Shown: piece by piece, positions 24,881-32,028 of the stretch
Numbering within the stretch: the stretch's first letter is position 1
Layout of the letters: the number at the start of each line of letters is the position of its first letter
From: Spirochaetaceae bacterium
Lineage (GTDB): Bacteria > Spirochaetota > Spirochaetia > DSM-27196 > PXBQ01
Assembly (NCBI GenBank): GCA_007695285.1
Contig: REEC01000141.1
Span: 1 to 40,298 of the forward strand
Reading direction: 5' to 3'
Length of the DNA stretch: 40,298 bases
The notes under the pieces: model-generated
Seen by the model: the letters and a program-made list of their open reading frames with translations, nothing else
Told to the model about the DNA's origin: nothing
Database searches by the model: none
Translations under genes and position numbers: made by a program

Positions 24881-25804
24881 ATGTCGGTATCGAAACAACT
24901 CGCCGCGGACGACTTCAACCGCGCGCGCGCCAAAGAGGTCTTTTTCAGACTTCGAAAGATCCTTGCCCCGACGGATTACGAGCTTCTGTCGCTGACAGAA
25001 GTCAAAGAGATCGTCCGTCCGAAAGGTGAGACGTACCGCGGAATCAAAACCGTCCCGATCGATCTCATTGTCGGGAGCGAGGGGCGTTACAGGGACTTCA
25101 GCAAAGGCTTTCTCCCGAAACACGAGTACCTCAGGCACAGGTGGACGCGCGTCGACTCTGCCCGTCTCGACAACATCAACCTTCCGGCGATTCGCCTGTA
25201 CGAACTCGGCGGAGTGTATTTTGTGCGCGACGGAAACCACCGCGTCTCGGTCGCGAAGACACAGGGTGTCGAGATGATCGACGCGGAGGTATCGTCGCTG
25301 AACTCCGAGATCAAACTGGACTCAAACGTCACGCGCGACGGCCTGATGCGCACGATCGTCGCATACGAAAAACGCCGTTTCTACGATGCGACCCGCATCA
25401 ATGAGATCATCCCCGGGCTCGATCTCACGTTCACCGCGCCCGGCCGGTACGACGAACTGCTCAATCACATCGAGGTTCACAAGTACTTCCTGAACGAGGG
25501 ACAGATCGAAGAGATCGAATTCCGCGACGCGGTCGTGTCGTGGTACGAAAACCTGTTCCGGCCGATCATCGACACGATCGTCGCGGAGAAGACGATGCAG
25601 CTTTTCCCGGGACGAACACCGGAAGATCTCTACATGTGGATCATTAAACACTGGCACCTGCTGAAGGAACAGTACGGCGAAAGACTCACGGTACCCGACG
25701 CAGTCAGAGACTTCTCGTCCCGGTTTGGGAAGACGCCGCTGGTTCAGTTCCGCGATCTCGTTCGCCGAGTCCTTGGGAAAAAGTCACGCGGCCGGCAAGC
25801 CTAA
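24881..25804 (+). CDS. DUF4032/ParB-like-fold protein
   Basis: The 307-aa product has a ParB/sulfiredoxin-like core. VPIDLIVGSEGRYRDFSKGFLP is followed by strands around IRLYELGGVYFVRDGNHRVSVAK, with the DGNHR signature at 117-121. The C-terminal part contains WYENLFRPIIDTIV and FPGRTPEDLYMWIIKHW, a block typical of DUF4032. ParB-fold proteins of this type include nucleases, kinases and DNA-binding regulators, so the activity here is open. GAGG lies about ten bases before the ATG. The stop overlaps by four bases with the stop of the convergent lipoprotein gene, leaving no room for a terminator between them. It closes a three-gene plus-strand unit starting with the TPR-Mrr-like gene. Confidence 0.82.
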   Translation: MSVSKQLAADDFNRARAKEVFFRLRKILAPTDYELLSLTEVKEIVRPKGETYRGIKTVPIDLIVGSEGRYRDFSKGFLPKHEYLRHRWTRVDSARLDNINLPAIRLYELGGVYFVRDGNHRVSVAKTQGVEMIDAEVSSLNSEIKLDSNVTRDGLMRTIVAYEKRRFYDATRINEIIPGLDLTFTAPGRYDELLNHIEVHKYFLNEGQIEEIEFRDAVVSWYENLFRPIIDTIVAEKTMQLFPGRTPEDLYMWIIKHWHLLKEQYGERLTVPDAVRDFSSRFGKTPLVQFRDLVRRVLGKKSRGRQA

Positions 25805-26460
25805 AAAACGAACGGCCCCGCCGCGACGCCGTAGCCGCCCAGATCGGCGTACAGAAACGCCCGGACGCCGCCGGCCCCGCCGACATCGCCGATTGGGATA
25901 GTCGGTTCATCGGTCGTACGGAGAAGCGTACCGGCGGGCGAGAAAAAACGAACAATAGTCGGATCGTGGTCCGACACGACGCGTAACTCATCGCCGCTCA
26001 ACACGAGCCTCGGTGCGGTCGCGCGATCTATCTCGACGCGCGCGGCGAGCGTAACGACCGACTCATCGCGCCGACCCGCCCGATCCGAGACGACGATGCG
26101 GTACGAACCGCGTGGAAACGCCGTGTAATCGGCCATAGTGAGCGTCTCGGCGCCGAGCCAGTTCTCGGTCCCTCGCGATCGTAGCGCCCAATTATCCGGC
26201 GTCAAACGCCAGACGAGCTGGGTTTCGTCGTGAATCAGAAATAGCGCGTCGACATCGTCGATCCCGTCCTCGTCGCGTACGTGAGCAAAAAACGTGAGCT
26301 GCTCGTACGTTGCATCAAGCTCGGTGTCGTGAAATACGGTGACTTGAAGAAAGGTTTCAAGGAGTTGTGGCGGAGACCCCGCGCACGAGAGAACGAGGAA
26401 CACAACCAGGCAAAAAACGAAAGGACGCCACGAATGCGGCGTCCTTGTCCGGGTACTCAT
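25801..26460 (-). CDS. predicted lipoprotein of unknown function
   Basis: The 219-aa product starts with MSTRTRTPHSWRP, then a hydrophobic run and a lipobox VLSC with the lipidated Cys at residue 26. The mature part is beta-rich with Ig-like segments (FLQVTVFHDTELDATYEQLT, GSYRIVVSDRAGR, PRLVLSGDELRVVSDHD) and no enzyme motif. An open frame continues 44 codons upstream into rpsU but is rejected as it lacks a signal peptide. An intrinsic terminator for rpsU lies inside codons 5-17 of this gene (26411-26446), so its own expression depends on readthrough or on a promoter I cannot find. Its stop overlaps the DUF4032 stop. Confidence 0.7.
   Translation of the reverse strand: MSTRTRTPHSWRPFVFCLVVFLVLSCAGSPPQLLETFLQVTVFHDTELDATYEQLTFFAHVRDEDGIDDVDALFLIHDETQLVWRLTPDNWALRSRGTENWLGAETLTMADYTAFPRGSYRIVVSDRAGRRDESVVTLAARVEIDRATAPRLVLSGDELRVVSDHDPTIVRFFSPAGTLLRTTDEPTIPIGDVGGAGGVRAFLYADLGGYGVAAGPFVF
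26411..26446 (-). terminator. intrinsic terminator after rpsU, located inside the lipoprotein signal-peptide codons
   Basis: On the minus strand a perfect 9-bp stem (AAGGACGCC pairs with GGCGTCCTT, bases 26446-26438 and 26429-26421) with an 8-base loop is followed by TCGTTTTTTGC. It starts 28 bases after the rpsU stop, the normal position for a terminator. The same bases encode residues 5-17 of the lipoprotein, including the P-H-S-W-R-P stretch and the beginning of its hydrophobic segment. Confidence 0.82.
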
Positions 26461-26474
26461 CACGGTAGAACGGA

Positions 26475-26690
26475 TCAGTAATTCTTCATAGCGGCGACCT
26501 TGCGGGCCTTTTTCAGAAGTTTCCGCTCGAGTGACTTTTTCTTCCGGTTTTTTATTGTTGACGGCTTCTCGAAGTACTCCCGCTTCTTCCATTCGCGGAT
26601 TATTCCTTCTTTCTCGACCATGCGCTTAAAACGCTTAATGGCTTTTTCGAGATTCTCCCCGTCGTCCACCCTTATGTAGGCGATGTGCAT
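26475..26690 (-). CDS. rpsU: small ribosomal subunit protein bS21
   Basis: The 71-aa product contains the bS21 core: [20 protein letters not shown], then [20 protein letters not shown] and a Lys/Arg-rich tail ([17 protein letters not shown]). bS21 binds the 30S platform near the anti-Shine-Dalgarno end of 16S rRNA. The start is unusual: TGATG joins the stop of the M23 gene to the ATG, and the ribosome site GGGAGGTGAT runs into the start codon, leaving only two bases between GGAGG and ATG. An alternative start at the nearby ATC codon (26684) would give MAYIRV, the usual bS21 opening, with eight bases of spacing; this is speculative. A terminator follows after 28 bases. Confidence 0.93.
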   Translation of the reverse strand: MHIAYIRVDDGENLEKAIKRFKRMVEKEGIIREWKKREYFEKPSTIKNRKKKSLERKLLKKARKVAAMKNY

Positions 26691-27634
26691 CACCTCCCTT
26701 CTTGAGACAGTTGTCTTATGATACCAAATATCTCACCGATGTCAAGGAGCGGTTCGGATAAGAAAATTCTCGGCTCCACCGCGACAGGCCCAACCCGGAT
26801 TTCCCAGTGCAGATGCGGACCGGTGGCCAACCCTGTCGCACCGACCTCCCCGATCTTGCGCCCCGGTTCGACGTACTCTCCCGCGTCGACATCGATCCGC
26901 TCGAGATGATAGTACAAGCCGTACACGCCGGGCAGGTGCTCGATAACGACGCTGTTCCCGCTGATGATACGTTCCTCTGCGAGCACGACCCGGCCCGCGC
27001 CGGCTGCGTACACCGGGGTACCGGTCGGCGCAGCGAGATCCCATCCCTGGTGAACCGAACTCGTCTCGCGTCCGTCGGCGTGAACAAACGCCCGCCGGTC
27101 GCCGTACAACGCCGTCTCGCGTGCGCCGGGCACAGGATGCACGAACGGACCGAATTCGTACACCGCCTCGGTCCGGAACGTGTTGATTATCTCGTTGAGG
27201 ACGCGCGACTCACGATCGCGGCGCGGATCGGGTGTCGTGAGCAGCCGCGTCATCGGTTCGGAGAGCCGAACTCTCTGCACCGGAAACGCGGTTTCGGTTA
27301 CTTCGACCGAACTCGGTGCGGTGAAGTATGCGCCCGAGTCGATCTCGGTCGTCGCGCGCACCTCGTACCGTCCGGTCGGCAACACGCTCGAGATCCCGAT
27401 CAACGCGACCCACACGGTCTCGGCGGTATCGCTCTCGATTGGGAACGCCGCGCGCGTGATCCTCGCCGAAGACCCCGACAGTACGACCGAAACCGAACCT
27501 GCCCGGCTCAGAACCATCACGCGCAAAACCTCACCCTGCGCTACCGCCGCGGGCGTATGGACCGTCATGAACGCATGAATCGGCTGCACGAGTAGGCCGA
27601 AGACAAGAACCATCGCGAAACTGGCGGTTTTCAT
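26690..27634 (-). CDS. exported M23 family metallopeptidase (LytM-like)
   Basis: The 314-aa product begins with a signal peptide ([21 protein letters not shown], cleavage near residue 21). An N-terminal beta-rich part (about 25-140) precedes the M23 domain. That domain has [20 protein letters not shown], with the HxxxD zinc ligands, then [19 protein letters not shown] and GPHLHWEIR with the HxH motif. Family members cut peptidoglycan cross-links in the periplasm during growth and division. Its ATG overlaps the recJ stop (ATGA), and its TGA overlaps the rpsU ATG, so it is in the middle of a tightly coupled operon. The upstream in-frame extension of 58 codons lies inside recJ and is rejected. 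Confidence 0.9.
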   Translation of the reverse strand: MKTASFAMVLVFGLLVQPIHAFMTVHTPAAVAQGEVLRVMVLSRAGSVSVVLSGSSARITRAAFPIESDTAETVWVALIGISSVLPTGRYEVRATTEIDSGAYFTAPSSVEVTETAFPVQRVRLSEPMTRLLTTPDPRRDRESRVLNEIINTFRTEAVYEFGPFVHPVPGARETALYGDRRAFVHADGRETSSVHQGWDLAAPTGTPVYAAGAGRVVLAEERIISGNSVVIEHLPGVYGLYYHLERIDVDAGEYVEPGRKIGEVGATGLATGPHLHWEIRVGPVAVEPRIFLSEPLLDIGEIFGIIRQLSQEGR

Positions 27635-29769
27635 CGATCGCGGACGACCTCCCGCGGCCCGGCCTTCTTCACGTCGAGTACGACAAGCTGTACCGACTCG
27701 GTGTTCTGAAAGAAATTTTTCGTGAACTGGAAAACGACGTCGAGCGTGTCGCCGACCGTGAAGTCCGTTTTGACGCGCTCGGCGGCATTCCAGAACACCG
27801 CGGGCCACCGATATTCGGCGGCGTCGAGAACCATCTTCACGTGCTCGGATGTCTTACCGATGAGATCCAACCGCGAGACCTTAACGCCGCGAACGAGAAA
27901 TACCAGCGGAGCGTTTTCCTGGCCGTACGGCTCAAAAAGCCGGACGACGGACTCGAGATTCGGGTTAAAGAACTCCCATGGCAGCTCGGCGTCGACGGTT
28001 ATTTTCTCGTCTTCGAGCGCGGTCAATACGATATCTTTCGCCGCGAGACTCATCCTGCCGGTGACGTCCCCGATCCGCTCGACCGGAAAGTGAAATCCAC
28101 CCGCAGCGTCGTGGCCTCCCCAGTCGTCGAACACGTCCTCAAACTGTTTGAGGAACGTCGTCGCGCCGAACCCGCGTACGGTTCGAATCGAGCCGACCGC
28201 CCGCCCATCCTGCGACGTGATCACCGCGGCCGGCGCGTTAAAGAACCGCGTGAGCCGTCCCGCGATGATCCCGGTAATCCCACGGTGTACCGCATTATCG
28301 TGAACGATGACGAAACGCTCGGCGAGACTCAGAAAGCTATCACGCGCCTTCGGCATGATGCGCTTCCACGCCTCGTCGCCGATCTTCTTGCGGCGCTTGT
28401 TTAACTCGATTATTTGATCGGATAACTCGTCCTGTTCGTCCGGGAGTTCGCTCAGAAGCAGTCTGACCGCCTTGTCGGGTTCGCCCATGCGGCCGGCGGC
28501 GTTCAGCACCGGGGTCAGGTGCCACCCAAGATCGCGCGTCGACAAAGTCTTGCCCCAGAGGTTCTGCTTCTCGAGTAACCGCCGGAGTCCACGTCGTTTC
28601 CCCTTCTGTATCTCGGCTATTCCCGCGCGCACGAGGATCCGGTTTTCGTTCCTGAGCGGCATCATGTCGGCCGTCGTTCCCAAAGCAACAAGATCGAGAA
28701 CATCCCTCACCTTCTCGGCCACCCACGCCTCGTGCTTCGTTACGTACGCCTCGAACACGTGAATCAGCGCGTCGATCTCACCCGGGGGACCGTCCGCGTA
28801 CACAGCGAGCTTCGATCCATCGCGCAGTTTCAAGAGGCTTCGCCCCTCGATCCCCGGGAATTGCTTCCAGACCTGCGGCGCGATATCGAGCACGTTGATC
28901 TCGGTCGACGGACCAAAAGCGCGTTTCAACAACTCGACCTGCATCGGCGCGTCGTACACGAGAATCTGTTCGTTCGCGAGGAACCGGAAAAGGCGGGTAT
29001 CGGTCGCGTCGACGATGTCCGGCACAAGGTGTTCCTGAATTCGATCGAGCTCGACGAGATTCCTGAGCTTGACCGCCTCGATCACGACCGTGTCGTTCCC
29101 AGGCCGGCAGTTCATGAGGCAAATGGTCTCGTTAAAGAACTCGGTCTTCGCGAAAAACAACGCTTCGCGCAGCTTCATCGCTATCGTGCAACCACAAATT
29201 CCCGCGAACGGGTACGACGATTCGGGTGCTTTTGGATTTATGAACGCGACGGCCTCGGGCAGTTCGTCCTGCGGATTGTGGTGATCGAGCACGATCGTGT
29301 CGAGTCCGAGCTCGACCGCGCGCGCGATCTCGACGGTGTTCGTCGTGCCACAATCGACGGTGACGATCAGCGTACCGTCATCGGCCGCGAACCGTTCGAC
29401 CACGTCGATCGTGAGGCCGTAAGGATCATCGCCAAGCGGCAGCCCCCACGTCACGTCGAGGCCGAGTTCACGAAACGTCGAGACAAGAATCGCGATGCTC
29501 GTCATCCCGTCGACGTCGCGGTCGCCGAACACCAGAACCTTTTCCTGCTCGGCGATCGCGGCCGTCAGCCGCTCGACCGCATCGTCCATCTCTTCGAACA
29601 GGAACGGGTTGTGCAAGTACCGAAGGTCATTCTCGAGGTAGTACTTGATCTCGCCGGGCGTCGTGATTCCTCGACGCGCGAGGATCGCGGCGGGCAAAAG
29701 ATCGAGACCGTAGCGCGCGTGCAGATCACGAACCTCGTCGGGGGCTATTTCTTGTTTGTGCCAATTCAT
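27631..29769 (-). CDS. recJ: single-stranded-DNA exonuclease RecJ with inserted DnaQ-like pseudo-exonuclease domain
   Basis: The 712-aa product has the RecJ core: FGDRDVDGMTS (motif I, 81-91), VTVDCG, LDHHNP (162-164 is DHH), LDLVALGTTADMMPL, and GGHDAAGGF of the DHHA1 domain, followed by an OB-like C-terminus. RecJ degrades single-stranded DNA 5' to 3' in repair and recombination. It is longer than the common length near 570. The excess is an insertion at about 210-350 between the two RecJ core parts. It follows the DnaQ/DEDD order (GNDTVVIEAVKLRN, LVYDAPMQVELLKRAF, VLDIAPQVWKQFPG, then DALIHVFEAYV), but the catalytic DxE, HNAxFD and HxAxxD residues are absent. The start overlaps the deoA stop as ATGA. 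Confidence 0.92.
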   Translation of the reverse strand: MNWHKQEIAPDEVRDLHARYGLDLLPAAILARRGITTPGEIKYYLENDLRYLHNPFLFEEMDDAVERLTAAIAEQEKVLVFGDRDVDGMTSIAILVSTFRELGLDVTWGLPLGDDPYGLTIDVVERFAADDGTLIVTVDCGTTNTVEIARAVELGLDTIVLDHHNPQDELPEAVAFINPKAPESSYPFAGICGCTIAMKLREALFFAKTEFFNETICLMNCRPGNDTVVIEAVKLRNLVELDRIQEHLVPDIVDATDTRLFRFLANEQILVYDAPMQVELLKRAFGPSTEINVLDIAPQVWKQFPGIEGRSLLKLRDGSKLAVYADGPPGEIDALIHVFEAYVTKHEAWVAEKVRDVLDLVALGTTADMMPLRNENRILVRAGIAEIQKGKRRGLRRLLEKQNLWGKTLSTRDLGWHLTPVLNAAGRMGEPDKAVRLLLSELPDEQDELSDQIIELNKRRKKIGDEAWKRIMPKARDSFLSLAERFVIVHDNAVHRGITGIIAGRLTRFFNAPAAVITSQDGRAVGSIRTVRGFGATTFLKQFEDVFDDWGGHDAAGGFHFPVERIGDVTGRMSLAAKDIVLTALEDEKITVDAELPWEFFNPNLESVVRLFEPYGQENAPLVFLVRGVKVSRLDLIGKTSEHVKMVLDAAEYRWPAVFWNAAERVKTDFTVGDTLDVVFQFTKNFFQNTESVQLVVLDVKKAGPREVVRDR

Positions 29770-31091
29770 AACGCTGTAATTTCTTCCCGGATAATCGGTT
29801 TGGGTTCGTACTCTCGGTCGGACGCTACGTCAAAAGCGCCGTCGAGTTCCTGCCGCGCACGGGCCGCGGCGTCGCGCGTGGCCGCAAAAACCGTGCAGAT
29901 CGGGTCATCGGGTTTCACGCGGTCGCCCGGCTTCACGTGAAGAACGACCCCGACGTCGGGCAGAACGGCGTCCGTCGCGACGCTTCGGCCGACGCCGAGA
30001 TACACGCCCGCCATTCCGACGCGAAAAGCGTCGATCCCAACCACAACTCCATCCGCGTCGGATGTGACGGTCTCTTCGATTTTGGGCCTGAACGTCCCGA
30101 GCATCGCATCGAGCTTGGAGTTATCCCCGCCCTGCGCGGCGACGTTTTTCCGAAATACATCGGCAGCCGCGCCCGATGTGAGCGCATCACGAACCATCTT
30201 CTCGCCCGCGGCGACATCCGGCACGACTCCTGCGGCGACGAGCATCCACGAGCCGAGCCGAACGGTCACCTCGACGAGGTCACGCGAACGCGGATCGGCG
30301 TCGACCGAACGAAGCACCGCGAGACTTTCCTCGACCTCGAGGAAGTTTCCCACCGCGTATCCCAGCGGCGCTTCCATCGAGGTTATAACGGCAACCGCGC
30401 GAATCTCGAGCGCACGACACGTCGAGACGAGGCTTTCCGCGAGTTCACGGGCCTCCTCGATCGTCTTCATGAACGCACCTTTGCCGCACTTCACGTCGAA
30501 TACCAGCGCCTGGGCGCCCTCGGCGGCCTTCTTTGAGACGATACTCGCGGTTATCAGCGGAACGGACTCCACGGTCCCGGTGACGTCGCGCAACGCGTAC
30601 AGCCGTTTGTCGGCCGGCACCACACGGTCGGACTGTCCGGTCATCGCGAATCCACATTGCTCGATTACCGAGACAAACTCATCCGGACTCAAGTGAGTCG
30701 AGTAGCCGGGAATCGTGTCGAGCTTGTCGAGCGTGCCGCCGGTGTGTCCCAACGCGCGTCCGCTCATCATCGGTACGGGGACGCCACACGCGGCAACAGC
30801 CGGAGCGAGAATCAGCGAGACTTTATCACCGACCCCTCCGGTCGAGTGTTTGTCGACGTACGGGATATCGCGGCGCGGAAGGCGTAGCGTGTCGCCCGAG
30901 CGGATCATTTCGCGCGTGAGGTGACCGATCTGTTCGGCGTCCATCCCCACGAAAAAAACACTCATGAGCCATGCCGAAATTTGGTACTCGGGGATACTCC
31001 CGTCGAGATATCCGTTTATGAGAAACCGGATTTCTTCCGCGGTCAGGATGCCCCGATCCCTCGTTTTAACAATAAGGTCAAGCGCTCGCAC
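29766..31091 (-). CDS. deoA: pyrimidine-nucleoside (thymidine) phosphorylase
   Basis: The 441-aa product has the family signature KHSTGGVGDKVSLILAP, then MMSGRALGHTGGTLDKLD and, further on, DVKCGKGAFMKT. The enzyme splits thymidine or other pyrimidine nucleosides with phosphate into base and (deoxy)ribose-1-phosphate for salvage. The GTG at 31091 (MRALDLIVKTRDRG) is chosen over an ATG 16 codons upstream, because GGGAGG lies just before the GTG, the family begins MRAxDxIxKKRDG, and the extra residues have no match. It overlaps recJ by four bases. A nucleoside-salvage enzyme coupled to a DNA exonuclease could recycle products of DNA breakdown, but that is inference. Confidence 0.93.
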   Translation of the reverse strand: MRALDLIVKTRDRGILTAEEIRFLINGYLDGSIPEYQISAWLMSVFFVGMDAEQIGHLTREMIRSGDTLRLPRRDIPYVDKHSTGGVGDKVSLILAPAVAACGVPVPMMSGRALGHTGGTLDKLDTIPGYSTHLSPDEFVSVIEQCGFAMTGQSDRVVPADKRLYALRDVTGTVESVPLITASIVSKKAAEGAQALVFDVKCGKGAFMKTIEEARELAESLVSTCRALEIRAVAVITSMEAPLGYAVGNFLEVEESLAVLRSVDADPRSRDLVEVTVRLGSWMLVAAGVVPDVAAGEKMVRDALTSGAAADVFRKNVAAQGGDNSKLDAMLGTFRPKIEETVTSDADGVVVGIDAFRVGMAGVYLGVGRSVATDAVLPDVGVVLHVKPGDRVKPDDPICTVFAATRDAAARARQELDGAFDVASDREYEPKPIIREEITAL

Positions 31092-31181
31092 CGTCCCTCC
31101 CGTCACGGCGTAGAATACCACGGATGTCGGCTCCTGCATATCGTCGCGCCAAAAAAACGCAGGAACGCGTCGGCATCCGAC

Positions 31182-31931
31182 TTACACGACGCCGTCGCCG
31201 AGTTTCAGAGTGTTCAACGGAGCGTCGACGTGCGTCTCGAGAAGCGAGAAGAGATACGAACGGACGCCCGCGGCCGCTTGTTCGTCGAGCGCGACGCGCA
31301 CCGCGTCACGAAATACCATCCGCCGCGTATGCGAAAGGTACGCAACGGCGCCGGCGGGGATCGTTCGGCTCGCACCGCCGCACTTTCCGCACACCGGCTC
31401 CCCCGCGTCGGTAAGCGCCACGACACCGTCGCCGGACCGCACGCGACATCCGCACGATGAACACCCCGCGAGATCCGGCAGCGCGCCCGAGTCTTCGAGA
31501 AATCGAAGCAGGAATTGATACGTGATCCGGCGCACATCGCGCGGCGCAGCCGATGTTACTTCGTGCAGCGCGTCGACAAACGAGCGGAAGATACCCTCGG
31601 TCTCGCCGCCCGCGTACGTCTTGAGAAGGATCTCGCACCAGAGTGACGCAGCCCAGAATCGCTCGAGTACATCCCGAACGTGCGAAAAATGGTCGATGAC
31701 CTCGAACTCGGTGATTTTTTCGACGTTCTTTACGGGATCGGTGTACGTGGAACACACTCCGAACGTAAACTGCCCGACCGCCGCGCGGAGCCTTCCGTTT
31801 CGCGAGTTCGCGCCGTGGGCGATCGCCGACACCAAGCCACGACCTTCACCGAACAGCGTAACGTTCTTGTGTATCTCGCCGAACTTGCTCGCGCGGAGTA
31901 CCACCGCGCGAAATCGGGCATTCCTGCTCAT
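31182..31931 (-). CDS. recO: DNA repair protein RecO
   Basis: The 249-aa product begins MSRNARFRAVVLRASKFGEI and VTLFGEGRGLVSAIAHGA, the OB-fold start of RecO. Helices follow, and a Zn-binding pair CSSCGC...CGKCGG sits near residues 155-190. RecO loads RecA onto gaps with RecR. The ATG at 31931 is preferred over an upstream ATG at 31991, because the known N-terminus starts here and the extra 20 residues look random. The gene diverges from lon and is 90 bases upstream of deoA, perhaps in the same transcription unit. Confidence 0.9.
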   Translation of the reverse strand: MSRNARFRAVVLRASKFGEIHKNVTLFGEGRGLVSAIAHGANSRNGRLRAAVGQFTFGVCSTYTDPVKNVEKITEFEVIDHFSHVRDVLERFWAASLWCEILLKTYAGGETEGIFRSFVDALHEVTSAAPRDVRRITYQFLLRFLEDSGALPDLAGCSSCGCRVRSGDGVVALTDAGEPVCGKCGGASRTIPAGAVAYLSHTRRMVFRDAVRVALDEQAAAGVRSYLFSLLETHVDAPLNTLKLGDGVV

Positions 31932-32028
31932 CTCTGCCCCGAAAAAGGTGTACGTAACGCGCCGACTTGACGATCGCGTAACGGCATACATACTCTATAA
32001 GGAACATCATCCACACACAAGGTGAATC

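Noticed and set aside
25801..26592. longer lipoprotein starting inside rpsU
   Set aside because: The extra 44 residues are charged and would bury the signal peptide inside the chain.
31967..32001. lon promoter from TTGACG and TATAAG
   Set aside because: The spacing is 23 bases, too long for a sigma70 promoter; the closer TACTCT is a poor match, so no lon promoter is called.
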